Part shown: positions 22,572-31,634 of the stretch, in pieces
How positions within the stretch are numbered: the first letter of the stretch is position 1
Layout: each line of letters opens with the position of its first letter
Assembly (NCBI GenBank): GCA_963793415.1
Contig: CAWCAC010000002.1
Coordinates: 1,240,001-1,304,000, forward strand
Direction of reading: 5' to 3'
DNA length: 64,000 nt
Origin: CAXMST01 sp963793415
GTDB lineage: Bacteria > Actinomycetota > Thermoleophilia > Solirubrobacterales > 70-9
Position numbers and translations under genes: made by a program
Notes under the pieces: model-generated
Databases searched by the model: none
What the model was told of the DNA's origin: nothing
The model's input: only the letters and a program-made list of their open reading frames with translations

Positions 22572-24549
22572 ATGCCGATGGGGGCCCGCTTTCGTGGACG
22601 GGTATCGGGGCTCGCGATCGCGATGGCCCTCGGGCTTCTGCCTGTCGTTGCGCCCCCGGCCACTGCCGCCTCCAGTGACTCCGGCGCAGCCGCCCGCCAA
22701 CTCGCGGCGAAGTACGTGCCGATCGCGATGGTGCGCGAACAACGGACCCCACCCTGTGACACCGAGGGCGAGCAGTACCAGCCGACCAGCGTCGAGACGG
22801 TGCTCGGCAATCCGCAGGTGACGCTGCGCAAGGAGGTGCCCGGCAAGGGTCTGGTCGAGGTGATGAAGGCGCCACGAGCCGACGACATCGCCGGCCTCGG
22901 GGGCAATCACTACCTCGATCTCCCGGGCGACCCGCTCGGCGATACCTGCGTCTACGCCAAGGCCTTCGCCGAGAAGCTCGCCGCGGGCGAGGCGCCCGTC
23001 GTCGTCTACGCGCACATCGCGCGTGAAGAGGGCCATCCGGGTTTCGTTCTCCAGTACTGGTTCTACTGGTACTTCAACCAGTTCAACGACCTGCACGAGA
23101 GCGACTGGGAGGGGATGCAGCTCAGCTTCGAGGCCAGGACCCCGAAGCAGGCGCTGAATCGAGGAGCCGGACGAGATCATCCTCTTCCAGCACTCCGGTG
23201 GCGAGCGCGCCGAATGGAACGACCCGAAGGTGCAGAAGGACGGCACCCACCCGATCGTCTACCCGGCCGCCGGCTCGCACGCGACCTTCTACGACTCGAC
23301 CGTCTACGTCGAGAACGGCCAGCACGGCTCCGGCGTCGGTTGCGACAACACGAGCGAGCCGCTGCGCCAGCTCACCCCGGAAGCGATCCTGCTGCCGGAG
23401 CAGGCCTCCGAGCGCGGCCGTCTCAAGTGGCTCAGCTACGAGGGTCACTGGGGTCAGCTCGAGTCCGGCTTCAACAACGGCCCCTCCGGGCCGGCGACGA
23501 AGACGGTCTGGCGCGAACCGTTCACCTGGATGGCGGAGCAGCGGACGACGAGCCCGCGACTGCCGGGCGGCTCGATCGTCGGCCCGCAGGTGACGGGCCT
23601 GTTCTGCGGCGCGGTCGCCAACGCCTCCGAGCTGATCAACCTCAACGCCACCTCGCCGATCGCGCTGATCGCGATCCTGATCGTGGCGCTGATCGCGATC
23701 GGGCTCTTCGTCGGGTACACGAAGTGGGGGCCGGTGGATCTCGAGCGACTGCGGGAGCGGCGCTCCTTCGGCCAGCTGCTGCGGACCGCCCGGCAGCTCT
23801 ACGGCCGTCACTGGCGACCGCTGGTCGTGATCGCGGCGGTCGCGATCGTGATCGTTGGCGGCACCAACCTGCTCGCGCGCCTGCTCGCCGGCAGCACCGC
23901 CGTCAGCGAAGCATCGGGGCACTCGGGCCTCGACCTGGCGCTCTCCGATCTGATCGTCACGCTCGGCCGCCCTGTCGCTTCGGCGATCGTCGCCGCGATG
24001 GTGGTCGTCCTCGTTCGCGATCTCGTCCAGTCGCGGGAGCCGGGCTTCCGCTCCGCCGTCGGTGGCGTCCGGGCCCGGATCTGGCGCGTCGTCTTCGCGC
24101 AGCTGCTGGCGACCGGCGGCGTCATCCTGCTGGCGCTGAGCATCGTCGGGCTCCCTTGGGCGCTCTGGAAGCTGGTCGGCTGGGCCTTCGTGCAGCAGGA
24201 GGTGCTGTTCACCGACAAGTCGATCCGCGATTCGCTGCGCGGCAGCTCCGAGCTCGTCCGCGGCCGCTGGTGGCACGCACTCAGGCCGATCCTCTTCTTC
24301 GCGATCCTCTCGACGATCGCCGGGCCGATCCTGACCTTCGCCCTGATCTTCACGCCGCTCGACCTGATCTGGATCGACATCCTCGGGTCACTCGTCTTCG
24401 CGCTGCTGATTCCCTACGTGACGCTCGGTACGACGCTGCTCTACTTCGACCTCGAGGCCCGGGCCGAGATCGAGCCCGCCAAGCCGCACCGCTCCTGGCA
24501 GCCGTGGCGGCCGCGGCAGTTCGGGCGAAAGTTTGGGGGTGCCTATTAG
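22572..24549 (+). CDS. Vps62-like exported domain fused to a multi-helix membrane domain, one frameshift
   Basis: ATG 22572 starts a signal peptide (RGRVSGLAIAMALGLLPVVAPPA). The extracytoplasmic part has YVPIAMVREQRTPPCDTEG, VLQYWFYWYFNQFND, HESDWEGMQ and, after a one-base shift at about 23160, IILFQHSGGERAEWND, VYPAAGSHATFYD and WLSYEGHWGQ. The D-W-E-G-M and Q-H-S-G-G-E-R segments match the Vps62/DUF946-like family. From about residue 360, six or so hydrophobic helices follow (ALIAILIVALIAIGLFV, VVIAAVAIVIVGGTNLLA and later ones), ending LLYFDLEARAE. The intact length is about 658 residues. The extra C before GAGGAGCCGG at 23161 breaks the frame but the family pattern continues. Function unknown. 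Confidence 0.7.
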
Positions 24550-24642
24550 GGGTGACCCCGATGACGGGGGCGGTGCGATGTTCGAACCTGCGGTCACGAG
24601 CGATGCGCTCGGCCCGGCAAGAACCCGATGGAGGCAGACCGA

Positions 24643-25878
24643 ATGTTCCGAAAGACCGCCCTGACCACCCTTCCGCTGATCGCCCTCGCCGCGACGATTG
24701 CAGCAGCGGCGGCGACACCCACCCTCGCCGGCGCGGCGAGCGTCTACACGGGCGGCGCGCCGCTCGAGGCCGAGGTGAGGATGCGGTCGCTGATGGGGGT
24801 GCCGCCGGCGGGCTACTCGCTGACCTGCACCGGGCTGGCCGCGTGCACCACCCATGGCCAGCTCGACCTCGAGACGACGGCCACGGTGCCGGTCGCGTTC
24901 GACCGCCGCTCGCGGAAGACGCGCGGCGTCGCCGAGCTGCCGTTCTCTTCGGCGGAGGGCGCGGTGAGCCGCTCCTTCACCTGCGAGGGTGAGCCGGACC
25001 CGTTCGTCTCCGAGATCGCGGTCGACGACACGAGGGCCGGCGAGCTCGAGATCTCAGAGCTGAACACCGCTCCCGGGACGAACGAGATGGCGGTTGCACT
25101 CAACCACGGCGGCGACAGCGGCGACGAGTTCCCGGAGGAGATCACCGAGCGCAGCGACGGCGGCTGCGGCACGCCGGTCCAGGATCTGACCCAGCGGATG
25201 GGCACCTGGTACTACCACTTCTATTTCGCGCACCGGGACACCCAGCAGCAGATCGGCAACGACCTCGAGATCGACGGGCTCAAGTGGGACGGTGAGGCCT
25301 TCTCCCGCAGCTTCGACCGGTTCGTCACCGTCGGCGTCGGCTCCAACACGTACCCCCTGTACGAGAGCACCCGGATCGAGGTCGAGCCGGACTACTGCGC
25401 CGGCAAGCAGAACCGGATCGTCTCGGCGACCGCCGACGGCCGCTCGCTCGGGCTCGACGGGATGCCCTTCTATCCGGGCCAGAAGATCAGCGCCCCGCCG
25501 AAGTCGAAGATCCGGCTCGGCGACGGCAGCGTGATCGAGCTCGAGGACGGCGGTGCCTTCCAGATCGACCAGTGCGACACGAACGAGACCCGGGTCTTCC
25601 TCGGTGAGAAGGTCGGCAGCTTCTGGGCCCACGTCAAGAAGGCGGTGGCCGGAAGCGACAAGAAGTTCGAGGTCGTCACCGAGCGCGCCGTCGTCGGGGT
25701 TCGCGGCACGATCTTCGAGGTCGCCTACGACAAGGCGAAGCAGCAGACCAAGGTCTCGGTCGAGGAGAGCTCCGTCTACCTCAAGGGCCGTAACGGCGCC
25801 AAGGGCAAGGTGATCGTCGAGGCAGGTCAGGTTGGCGTGCAGAAGGGCAAGAAAGCGCCGCGGCTCGTCAAGCGCTGA
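24643..25878 (+). CDS. Exported FecR-domain protein
   Basis: About 411 residues; ATG 24643 follows GGAGGCAGACCGA. Signal peptide MFRKTALTTLPLIALAATIA. The N-terminal half (about 35-250) has paired Cys (LTCTGLAACTTHG, FTCEGEPD, GGCGTPVQD) and MGTWYYHFYFAHRDTQQ, with no family I recognise. The C-terminal part (about 275-405) is a FecR-like beta domain: KSKIRLGDGSVIELEDGGAF, then KFEVVTERAVVGVRGTIFEV, which is the usual A-V-x-G-V-R-G-T signature, and VEESSVYLKG. Outside iron sensing, FecR domains are common in exported actinobacterial proteins and may bind glycans or peptides. Upstream is the Vps62-like gene, same strand, 93-bp gap. Confidence 0.8.
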   Translation: MFRKTALTTLPLIALAATIAAAAATPTLAGAASVYTGGAPLEAEVRMRSLMGVPPAGYSLTCTGLAACTTHGQLDLETTATVPVAFDRRSRKTRGVAELPFSSAEGAVSRSFTCEGEPDPFVSEIAVDDTRAGELEISELNTAPGTNEMAVALNHGGDSGDEFPEEITERSDGGCGTPVQDLTQRMGTWYYHFYFAHRDTQQQIGNDLEIDGLKWDGEAFSRSFDRFVTVGVGSNTYPLYESTRIEVEPDYCAGKQNRIVSATADGRSLGLDGMPFYPGQKISAPPKSKIRLGDGSVIELEDGGAFQIDQCDTNETRVFLGEKVGSFWAHVKKAVAGSDKKFEVVTERAVVGVRGTIFEVAYDKAKQQTKVSVEESSVYLKGRNGAKGKVIVEAGQVGVQKGKKAPRLVKR

Positions 25879-25957
25879 GGCCTGCGTGTCGATTTCGGGC
25901 AGGTTCGTTCGACGCACCTGTAGAACACCCGTAATCCACACGAAGAGGAGGCAGCAA

Positions 25958-26377
25958 ATGCGTTTCATGGTCCTGGTACCCGGAGGCCCCGAGTCCGAGG
26001 CGGGGGAGATGCCCCCGACCGAGTTGCTCGAGCAGATGACGAGGTACAACGAGGAGCTGGTCAAGGCCGGCGTGATGCTGACCGGCGACGGGCTGCGCCC
26101 GACCTCGCACGGCGCCCGCGTCCGCTTCGAGGGCGGCGAGCGAACCGTGATCGATGGGCCGTTCACCGAGTCGAAGGAGATCGTCGCCGGCTACTGGATC
26201 TGGGAGTGCTCCTCCCGCGAGGAGGCACTCGAGTGGCTGAAGCGGGCCCCGTTCGACGGCGGCACCGAGATCGAGCTGCGCGAGATCGCGGAGATGGAGG
26301 ACTTCGACGAGCAGCTGACGCCGGAGTTGCGTGAGGCGAACGAGCGCCTCGCCGAGCAGGAGCGCGGCGTCGCCTGA
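25958..26377 (+). CDS. YCII-family protein paired with an ECF sigma factor
   Basis: About 139 residues; ATG 25958 has AGAGGAGGCAGCAA upstream. MRFMVLVPGGPESEAG is the typical YCII-related (DGPF) start, and ERTVIDGPFTESKEIVAGYWI is the DGPFxExKE motif, followed by SSREEALEWLKRAPF. These ferredoxin-like proteins almost always lie next to ECF sigma factors of the ECF42 type, as here, with the sigma gene 4 bp downstream. The biochemical role of the partner is not settled. The tail (TPELREANERLAEQERG) is longer than in minimal members. Confidence 0.9.
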   Translation: MRFMVLVPGGPESEAGEMPPTELLEQMTRYNEELVKAGVMLTGDGLRPTSHGARVRFEGGERTVIDGPFTESKEIVAGYWIWECSSREEALEWLKRAPFDGGTEIELREIAEMEDFDEQLTPELREANERLAEQERGVA

Positions 26378-26381
26378 GCGG

Positions 26382-27644
26382 GTGGCGGCGCCACCCACCA
26401 ACCGCGCGATCGACGCCGTCTGGCGGATCGAGTCGGCCCGGCTGATCGCCGGGCTGGCTCGGGTCGTCGGCGACGTCGGCGTCGCTGAGGACCTCGCCCA
26501 GGACGCCCTCGTCGCGGCGCTCGAACAGTGGCCCCGGGACGGGGTCCCCGATAACCCGGCAGCCTGGCTGATGACCACCGCAAAGCGGCGCGGCATCGAC
26601 GGCCTGCGCCGGCGCGCCACCCTCGAGCGTAAGACGGAGCTGATCGGGCGCGAGCTCGAGATCGCTGAGCGGCTCGGGCAGCCCGACCTCGCCGCGCAGG
26701 CCGAAGACGTCTCCGACGACGTGCTGCGGCTGATCTTCATGACCTGCCACCCGGTGCTCTCCCGCGAGGCGCGGGTGGCGCTGACACTGCGGCTCGTCGG
26801 GGCGTTGACCACGACGGAGATCGCCAGCGCCTTCCTGGTCTCGGAGGCGACGGTGGCTCAGCGGATCGTCCGCGCGAAGCGAACGCTCGCCGAGGCCCGG
26901 GTGCCGGTCGAGATGCCGGGGAGCACCGAGCGCACCGAGCGTCTCGACGCAGTGCTCGAGGTCGTCTACCTGACCTTCAACGAGGGCTACACGGCCAGCG
27001 CCGGTGAGCGCTGGACGCGGCCGCTGCTCTGCGACGACGCGTTGCGACTCGGGCGGATGCTGGCGGCGCTGATGCCGCGCGAGCCGGAGGTGCTCGGGCT
27101 GCTGGCGCTGATCGAGCTTCAGGCTTCGCGGCTTCGCGCCAGGGTCGGCGCCGGCGGCGAGCCCGTCCTGCTCGCCGATCAGGATCGCTCACGTTGGGAT
27201 CGGCTGCTCGTGCAGCGCGGGCTCGCCGGGCTCGAGCGGGTCGAGGCGCTCGGCGGCGCGCTCGGTCCCTATGCACTGCAGGCCGCGATCGCAGGCTGCC
27301 ACGCCCGCGCGGCAAGCTTCTCCGAGACTGACTGGCCGCGGATCGTCGCGCTCTACGACGCCCTCGCGGCGCTGACCGGCTCGCCGGTCGTCGAGCTCAA
27401 CCGCGCCGTCGCCGTGACGATGGCCTTCGGCCCGGAGCCTGGCCTCGAGCTCGTCGACTCGCTCGCCTCCGAGCGGGCGCTGCGCGAGTATCACCTGCTG
27501 CCGAGCGTCCGCGGCGACATCCTGATGCGGCTGCAGCGGCCCGCCGAGGCGTGCGGCGAGTTCCTCCGCGCCGCCGAGCTGTGCGACAACGCGAGCGAGC
27601 GCCGGCTGCTGCTTGCCCGCGCCGCCGAGTGCGCGACTGGGTAG
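26382..27644 (+). CDS. ECF sigma factor, ECF42-like, with C-terminal extension
   Basis: The product is 420 residues. GTG 26382, four bases after the YCII gene stop, gives AAPPTNRAIDAVWRIESARL, the usual start of this group. Region 2 includes VGDVGVAEDLAQDALVAALEQWP and NPAAWLMTTAKRRGID. Region 4 includes EARVALTLRLVGALTTTEIA and EATVAQRIVRAKRTL. The long C-terminal part (about 190-420) has VYLTFNEGYTASAGERW, DEALRLGRMLA-like helices and AGCHARAASFSETDWPRI, the tetratricopeptide-like extension typical of ECF42. There is no anti-sigma gene nearby, which fits this group. It is probably co-transcribed with the YCII gene. Confidence 0.9.
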   Translation: MAAPPTNRAIDAVWRIESARLIAGLARVVGDVGVAEDLAQDALVAALEQWPRDGVPDNPAAWLMTTAKRRGIDGLRRRATLERKTELIGRELEIAERLGQPDLAAQAEDVSDDVLRLIFMTCHPVLSREARVALTLRLVGALTTTEIASAFLVSEATVAQRIVRAKRTLAEARVPVEMPGSTERTERLDAVLEVVYLTFNEGYTASAGERWTRPLLCDDALRLGRMLAALMPREPEVLGLLALIELQASRLRARVGAGGEPVLLADQDRSRWDRLLVQRGLAGLERVEALGGALGPYALQAAIAGCHARAASFSETDWPRIVALYDALAALTGSPVVELNRAVAVTMAFGPEPGLELVDSLASERALREYHLLPSVRGDILMRLQRPAEACGEFLRAAELCDNASERRLLLARAAECATG

Positions 27645-27730
27645 CCCCCGGGCGCCCGGTGCCTTTGTGCGCTCCGTCGCCCGGCGATGCCGCAGATAAG
27701 GTTGGCCGGCCCCCGGCGAAAGGAACAGCG

Positions 27731-28105
27731 ATGGAGCACGAGCACACCGAGCATGTCGTAGCGAGCCCCGACAGGGTCTACGCGGCGATCTCGGACCCGG
27801 CCAACCTGACGCGCTTCGTGCCGCAGCTGACGTCGATCCGCGACACCGGTGACGAGCGGGTCGAGGTCGACGCCCGCTATGAAGGCCGTGAGCAGCATGG
27901 CGACGCTTCGTTCCGCACCGACGACGACGCGCGGCGAATCGAGTGGGGAACCGACAGCGGCTACCGCGGCTGGCTGCAGGTGGATGCCGACGGCGACGGC
28001 TCGAAGCTGACCCTGTTCCTCAACACCACCCACGGCTCCGAGCACGAGCACGACGTCTCGGCGACGCTCGACGCGATCCGGATGCTCGTCGAAGCCGAGG
28101 TCTGA
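27731..28105 (+). CDS. SRPBCC/START-fold small protein
   Basis: About 124 residues from ATG 27731, with a GAAAGGAACAGCG ribosome site. EHEHTEHVVASPDRVYAAISD is the SRPBCC first strand and helix, followed by LTRFVPQLTSIRD, VEVDARYEG, IEWGTDSGYRGWLQVD and LTLFLNTTH, then the long C-terminal helix DVSATLDAIRMLVEAEV. This is the polyketide cyclase/lipid-transport fold, which binds hydrophobic ligands; the ligand is unknown. The stop overlaps the possible CTG start of the next gene, so the two are probably translated together. Confidence 0.8.
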   Translation: MEHEHTEHVVASPDRVYAAISDPANLTRFVPQLTSIRDTGDERVEVDARYEGREQHGDASFRTDDDARRIEWGTDSGYRGWLQVDADGDGSKLTLFLNTTHGSEHEHDVSATLDAIRMLVEAEV

Positions 28106-29139
28106 GCATCGCCTCGCTCCGCTCCCGGCTGGCGCTGGCGGTCGTCAAGCGCCGGCTGCCGCAACTCGTCGCGGCCGATCCGGTTGCCGAGCTCGGCGAC
28201 GGCCTCCACGTCGCGATCGTCGGCTCGGGCTCGCCGCTGCCCGACGCGAAGCGCGGTTGTCCCTGCGCGGCCGTGATCGCAGGCGGCCGCGTCTACGTGG
28301 TCGACGCCGGCGAGCGCGCCTCCGAGACGATGAACCGGATGGGGATCGCGCCGAACCGGACCGCGGCGGTCCTGATGACCCACTTCCACTCCGATCACAT
28401 TGGCGGGCTCGGCACCGTCAACCTTCAGCGCTGGGTCGCCGATGCCGACACCGAACCGATGCGCGTGATCGGCCCGCCCGGGGTCGAGCGGGTCGTTGCC
28501 GGCTTCAACGAGGCCTACGCCCTCGACAGCAGCTACCGGACCGCGCACCACGGCACCGACGTCGCCCCGCCGTCCGGCGCGCCGATGGTCGCGGAGCCGT
28601 ACGAGATCGCGCCCGGAGAGGACTCGCTTGTGGTGCTCGAGGAGCACGGCCTCAAGGTCACGGCCTTCGTCGTCGATCACTCCCCGATCGAACCGGCGGT
28701 CGGCTATCGCTTCGATTACCACGGCCGCAGCGCCGTGATCAGCGGCGACACCGTGCTGGTGCCGGAGTTGATCACGGCCTCGAAGGGCGCCGACCTGCTC
28801 GTTCACGACGCGCTCTCGCCCGAGCTGCTGAACATGGTCGCCGAGGCTGCCGGTGAGGCCGGGCTCTCGATGCGCAGCCGGATCCTGGCCGACGTTCCCG
28901 ACTACCACGCGACCGCACCCGACGCTGCCGACGCGGCCCGCGAGGCCGGGGCCGGGGCGCTGGCGATCACCCACATCGTGCCGCCGCTGCCGCTCAAGGG
29001 GCTGGAGCCGATCTTCCTCGCCGACGCGCACGAGCGGTTCACGGGACCGCTGTGGCTGGCGGAGGACGGCGATCTCTACAGCCTGCTCGCCGGCGCGACC
29101 GGTGTCGAGCGCTCGCGCATGTTCGGGCGCTTCACGTAG
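28102..29139 (+). CDS. Metallo-beta-lactamase-fold hydrolase
   Basis: About 345 residues. The zinc-binding signature THFHSDHIGG (HxHxDH) is near residue 95. VYVVDAGERASETMNRMGI precedes it, AVISGDTVLVPEL carries the bridging Asp, and AITHIVPPLP carries a final His. It matches RNase Z/arylsulfatase-like MBL hydrolases with a long insert (AHHGTDVAPPSG). The start is a problem. No ATG, GTG or TTG lies near the beginning of homology, and the first candidate is CTG 28102, overlapping the preceding TGA as CTGA. That arrangement also occurs at 314, so a CTG start is proposed. The substrate is unknown. Confidence 0.8.
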   Translation: MSIASLRSRLALAVVKRRLPQLVAADPVAELGDGLHVAIVGSGSPLPDAKRGCPCAAVIAGGRVYVVDAGERASETMNRMGIAPNRTAAVLMTHFHSDHIGGLGTVNLQRWVADADTEPMRVIGPPGVERVVAGFNEAYALDSSYRTAHHGTDVAPPSGAPMVAEPYEIAPGEDSLVVLEEHGLKVTAFVVDHSPIEPAVGYRFDYHGRSAVISGDTVLVPELITASKGADLLVHDALSPELLNMVAEAAGEAGLSMRSRILADVPDYHATAPDAADAAREAGAGALAITHIVPPLPLKGLEPIFLADAHERFTGPLWLAEDGDLYSLLAGATGVERSRMFGRFT

Positions 29140-29193
29140 ACGTCGCGCGAGTGCGAATCCACACAAGTGACTGAAACCTGATTGGATGGGCCC

Positions 29194-30858
29194 ATGGGGA
29201 TTCGTCGTCTGGGTACCGCGCTGTTCGTCCTTGCCGCCTTTGCGGCCCTACTGCTTGCGCCGGGTGCATCGGCCAAGGCGAAAGGCTTCAAGTACGGCGT
29301 CGCAACGGGTGACGTGGGCGCCAAGGGGGCGATTCTCTGGGCACGCGCGACCAAGGAAGGCAAGACCCAGATCCAGATCAGCAAGGGCGGCGGCTTCGGC
29401 AAGTGCAACCCGAAGAAGGCGAAGGGCAAGTACGTCGTCAAGGCGAAGAAGTCGAACGACCTGACGGTCCAGAAGCGGATCGGCAAGCTCAAGCCGGACA
29501 CTGCCTACAAGTACCGCTTTTGCATGAAGGGCGGCAAGAAGAGCGAAACCGGCCATTTCAAGACCGCGCCGAAGGCGAACAAGGCGAAGACGATCCACTT
29601 CGCGCTCGCCGGAGACCAGGACGCGCGACCGCTGCCGGGCAAGTCGAAGCCCTACTGGAACAACTTCGAGGTCTGGAAGCGGATCATCGCCCAGGACAAC
29701 GACTTCAACATCCTCATGGGCGACACGATCTACTCCGACACCGAGGTTCCGGGCTATGGGATCGACGACGTCGCTGTCTCGGTCGACGAGAAGCGCGCCG
29801 CATACAAGCTGAACCTCGGCATGAAGCCGTGGCAAAAGGCCCGCGGCAGCGCGGCCTACTACGCCCACTGGGACGACCACGAGTTCATCAACGACTTCGC
29901 CAAGGGGGAGAGCGAGTTCCCCTACAGCAACGACGGTGAGTTCCAGGGCGTGACCAAGATCAAGGGCAAGAAGCTCTACGAGAACGGTGTCGAGGCGTTC
30001 ACTGAGTACAACCCGGTCTCCTACAGCGACAAGTCGGGCATCTACCGGACCGAGCGCTGGGGCAAGAACCTCGAGCTCTTCTTCCTCGACGAGCGCTCGT
30101 TCCGCTCGAACGCCGCCGACTACAGCGGCGTCTGCGACAACCCGCAGGGCAGCGGCGATCCCGACCTGGCGCCGACCGCCCCCCAGAGCACGCGCAACGT
30201 CTTCTCGGCGCTCGTGCCGACGCTCGCGAATCCGGTGCCGCCCGGCTGCGTCGAGGCGATCAACGATCCCGACCGGACGATGCTCGGCGCCGATCAGCTG
30301 AAGACCTTCAAGAACGCGATCAAGAAGTCGGACGCCACCTTCAAGGTGATCCTCAACGAGGTCCCGATCCAGCAGTTCTACGCGTTGCCGTATGACCGCT
30401 GGGAGGGCTACGCCGCCGAGCGCGAGAATCTCCTCAACTTCCTCAAGGACAAGGTCGACAACGCCGTCTTCCTGACGACGGACGTGCACGCCAACCTCGT
30501 CAACGACGCGCGCTTCAGCACGCTCGGCCCCGACGGCGTCCAGGACTCGGGGATCCTCGACGTCACGACAGGCCCTGTCGCGACCGAGAACTACGCCGGC
30601 GAGATCAGCAGCGCGACCGGCAACCCGGCATCGGGCTCGCTGATCACGAGCGCCTTCCTGCAGCCGGAGCCGCCGGCCGGCGTCGGCATGCAGTGCGCCT
30701 CGACCGATCAGTTCAGCTACGCCCAGGTCGCGGTGACCAAGTCGCAGCTGAAGATCGACCTGCTCGACGACCAGGACGAGCCCGTGCTCAACACCGGCGA
30801 CGCCGAGGCAGAGCCGCCCGCGCCGCCCTGTTCCCAGGTCGTGATCCCGGCCGAGTAG
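29194..30858 (+). CDS. Secreted PhoD-like phosphatase
   Basis: The product is 554 residues. ATG 29194 begins a signal peptide (MGIRRLGTALFVLAAFAALLLAPGASA). An N-terminal Fn3-like PhoD domain follows (FKYGVATGDVGAKGAILWARA, KLKPDTAYKYRFCMKGG). The metallophosphatase domain has FALAGDQDA, ILMGDTIYSD, YYAHWDDHEFINDF (D-D-H-E) and LTTDVHANLV, which together provide the Ca/Fe ligands of PhoD-type alkaline phosphatases. It would release phosphate from phosphodiesters or monoesters outside the cell. TTG 29182 is an alternative start but ATG fits the signal peptide. A PhoX-type protein is encoded nearby (31635-33656), suggesting phosphate scavenging. Confidence 0.9.
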   Translation: MGIRRLGTALFVLAAFAALLLAPGASAKAKGFKYGVATGDVGAKGAILWARATKEGKTQIQISKGGGFGKCNPKKAKGKYVVKAKKSNDLTVQKRIGKLKPDTAYKYRFCMKGGKKSETGHFKTAPKANKAKTIHFALAGDQDARPLPGKSKPYWNNFEVWKRIIAQDNDFNILMGDTIYSDTEVPGYGIDDVAVSVDEKRAAYKLNLGMKPWQKARGSAAYYAHWDDHEFINDFAKGESEFPYSNDGEFQGVTKIKGKKLYENGVEAFTEYNPVSYSDKSGIYRTERWGKNLELFFLDERSFRSNAADYSGVCDNPQGSGDPDLAPTAPQSTRNVFSALVPTLANPVPPGCVEAINDPDRTMLGADQLKTFKNAIKKSDATFKVILNEVPIQQFYALPYDRWEGYAAERENLLNFLKDKVDNAVFLTTDVHANLVNDARFSTLGPDGVQDSGILDVTTGPVATENYAGEISSATGNPASGSLITSAFLQPEPPAGVGMQCASTDQFSYAQVAVTKSQLKIDLLDDQDEPVLNTGDAEAEPPAPPCSQVVIPAE

Positions 30859-30938
30859 CCGGGCGCCGCCGAAAGCACGCCGCCTGATCGTCAGTGGCGA
30901 TCCACACACGCGGTGCGATCGCGTGTTCGGAGCGTGGA

Positions 30939-31226
30939 ATGCGGGTAAGGACCGCTGACGTGTCCCGGTCCTTCCAGATCTACGCCGACCCCGACGGCGA
31001 CGCCGCGAGGATCGCTCGCCTCGAGCGCGAGGTCGTTCGGCTGCGCGCCGATCTCGATCGCGTCCTGACCGAGCCCTCTCGGACCGAGAGGGCGGCATCC
31101 GCGTGTCTCGGCGCTCAACCCGCCGCCGTGCCGAGTGGGGCCGTGAGTCGGCCGGGCGCTCGGCGACTCGCGACCTCTGTGCCGGTGCCGGCGACGGCGC
31201 GGCCGCGCCTCTCCCTAGCCGGCTGA
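30939..31226 (+). CDS. Possible small coiled-coil protein
   Basis: About 95 residues from ATG 30939, or 88 from GTG 30960. SRSFQIYADPDGDAARIARL continues into EREVVRLRADLDRVL, a plausible two- to three-heptad coiled coil. The remainder is Ala/Pro/Arg-rich and low in complexity and may not be coding. No family recognised, and no clear ribosome site. It lies between the PhoD gene and the small zinc-binding protein on the other strand. Confidence 0.4.
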   Translation: MRVRTADVSRSFQIYADPDGDAARIARLEREVVRLRADLDRVLTEPSRTERAASACLGAQPAAVPSGAVSRPGARRLATSVPVPATARPRLSLAG

Positions 31227-31242
31227 ATCGAGCTTCGGCCGG

Positions 31243-31485
31243 TCAGCCCGGGTCCGGCTCGGGCAGCGGCTCGCTCCAGGCTGCCGGAAAGCATCGCGGG
31301 TGCCAGGCCCGCAGGCCGTTTTGCTTCTGCTCCGGTCGCAGCCGCAGCCACGAGGTCGGCCTGCCCTCGTCCGGGACCACGATCGGTTCGTAGACGCCGA
31401 GGCGCTCGCCACAGCCTTCGCAGTCGGGCGGCAGTCGGGGTTCCGGATGAGGGTGCAGCTCGCCGATCGCAGCAGCACACTGCAA
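31243..31485 (-). CDS. Small Cys/His zinc-binding-like protein
   Basis: 80 residues from TTG 31485. PDCEGCGERLGVYEPIVVP supplies a Cys-x-x-Cys knuckle and AWHPRCFPAAW supplies His and Cys 39-42 residues later, so a single structural zinc site is likely. Between them is TSWLRLRPEQKQNG. This pattern recurs in small actinobacterial proteins of unknown role. The overlapping plus-strand frame (31300-31500) is less protein-like. Confidence 0.55.
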   Translation of the reverse strand: MQCAAAIGELHPHPEPRLPPDCEGCGERLGVYEPIVVPDEGRPTSWLRLRPEQKQNGLRAWHPRCFPAAWSEPLPEPDPG

Positions 31486-31563
31486 TCAGCCCGCGGCTGA
31501 ATCCGTAGAGACTGCCGCCCGGCCTCCGCACTGACCCGCAATCCGGCCGACGTTCCCCTCAGC

Positions 31564-31591
31564 AGCCGCGCCCCCGTTCGGGGGCGCGGCT
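31564..31591 (-). terminator. Hairpin terminator after the PhoX-like gene
   Basis: AGCCGCGCCCCC and GGGGGCGCGGCT form a 12-bp stem with a 4-nt loop, 44 bp beyond the stop of the minus-strand 31635-33656 gene. Confidence 0.65.
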
Positions 31592-31634
31592 CGTTCTCGG
31601 CCTCCGCCGGTCGGCGGAGTGCTGTACGCCGGCC

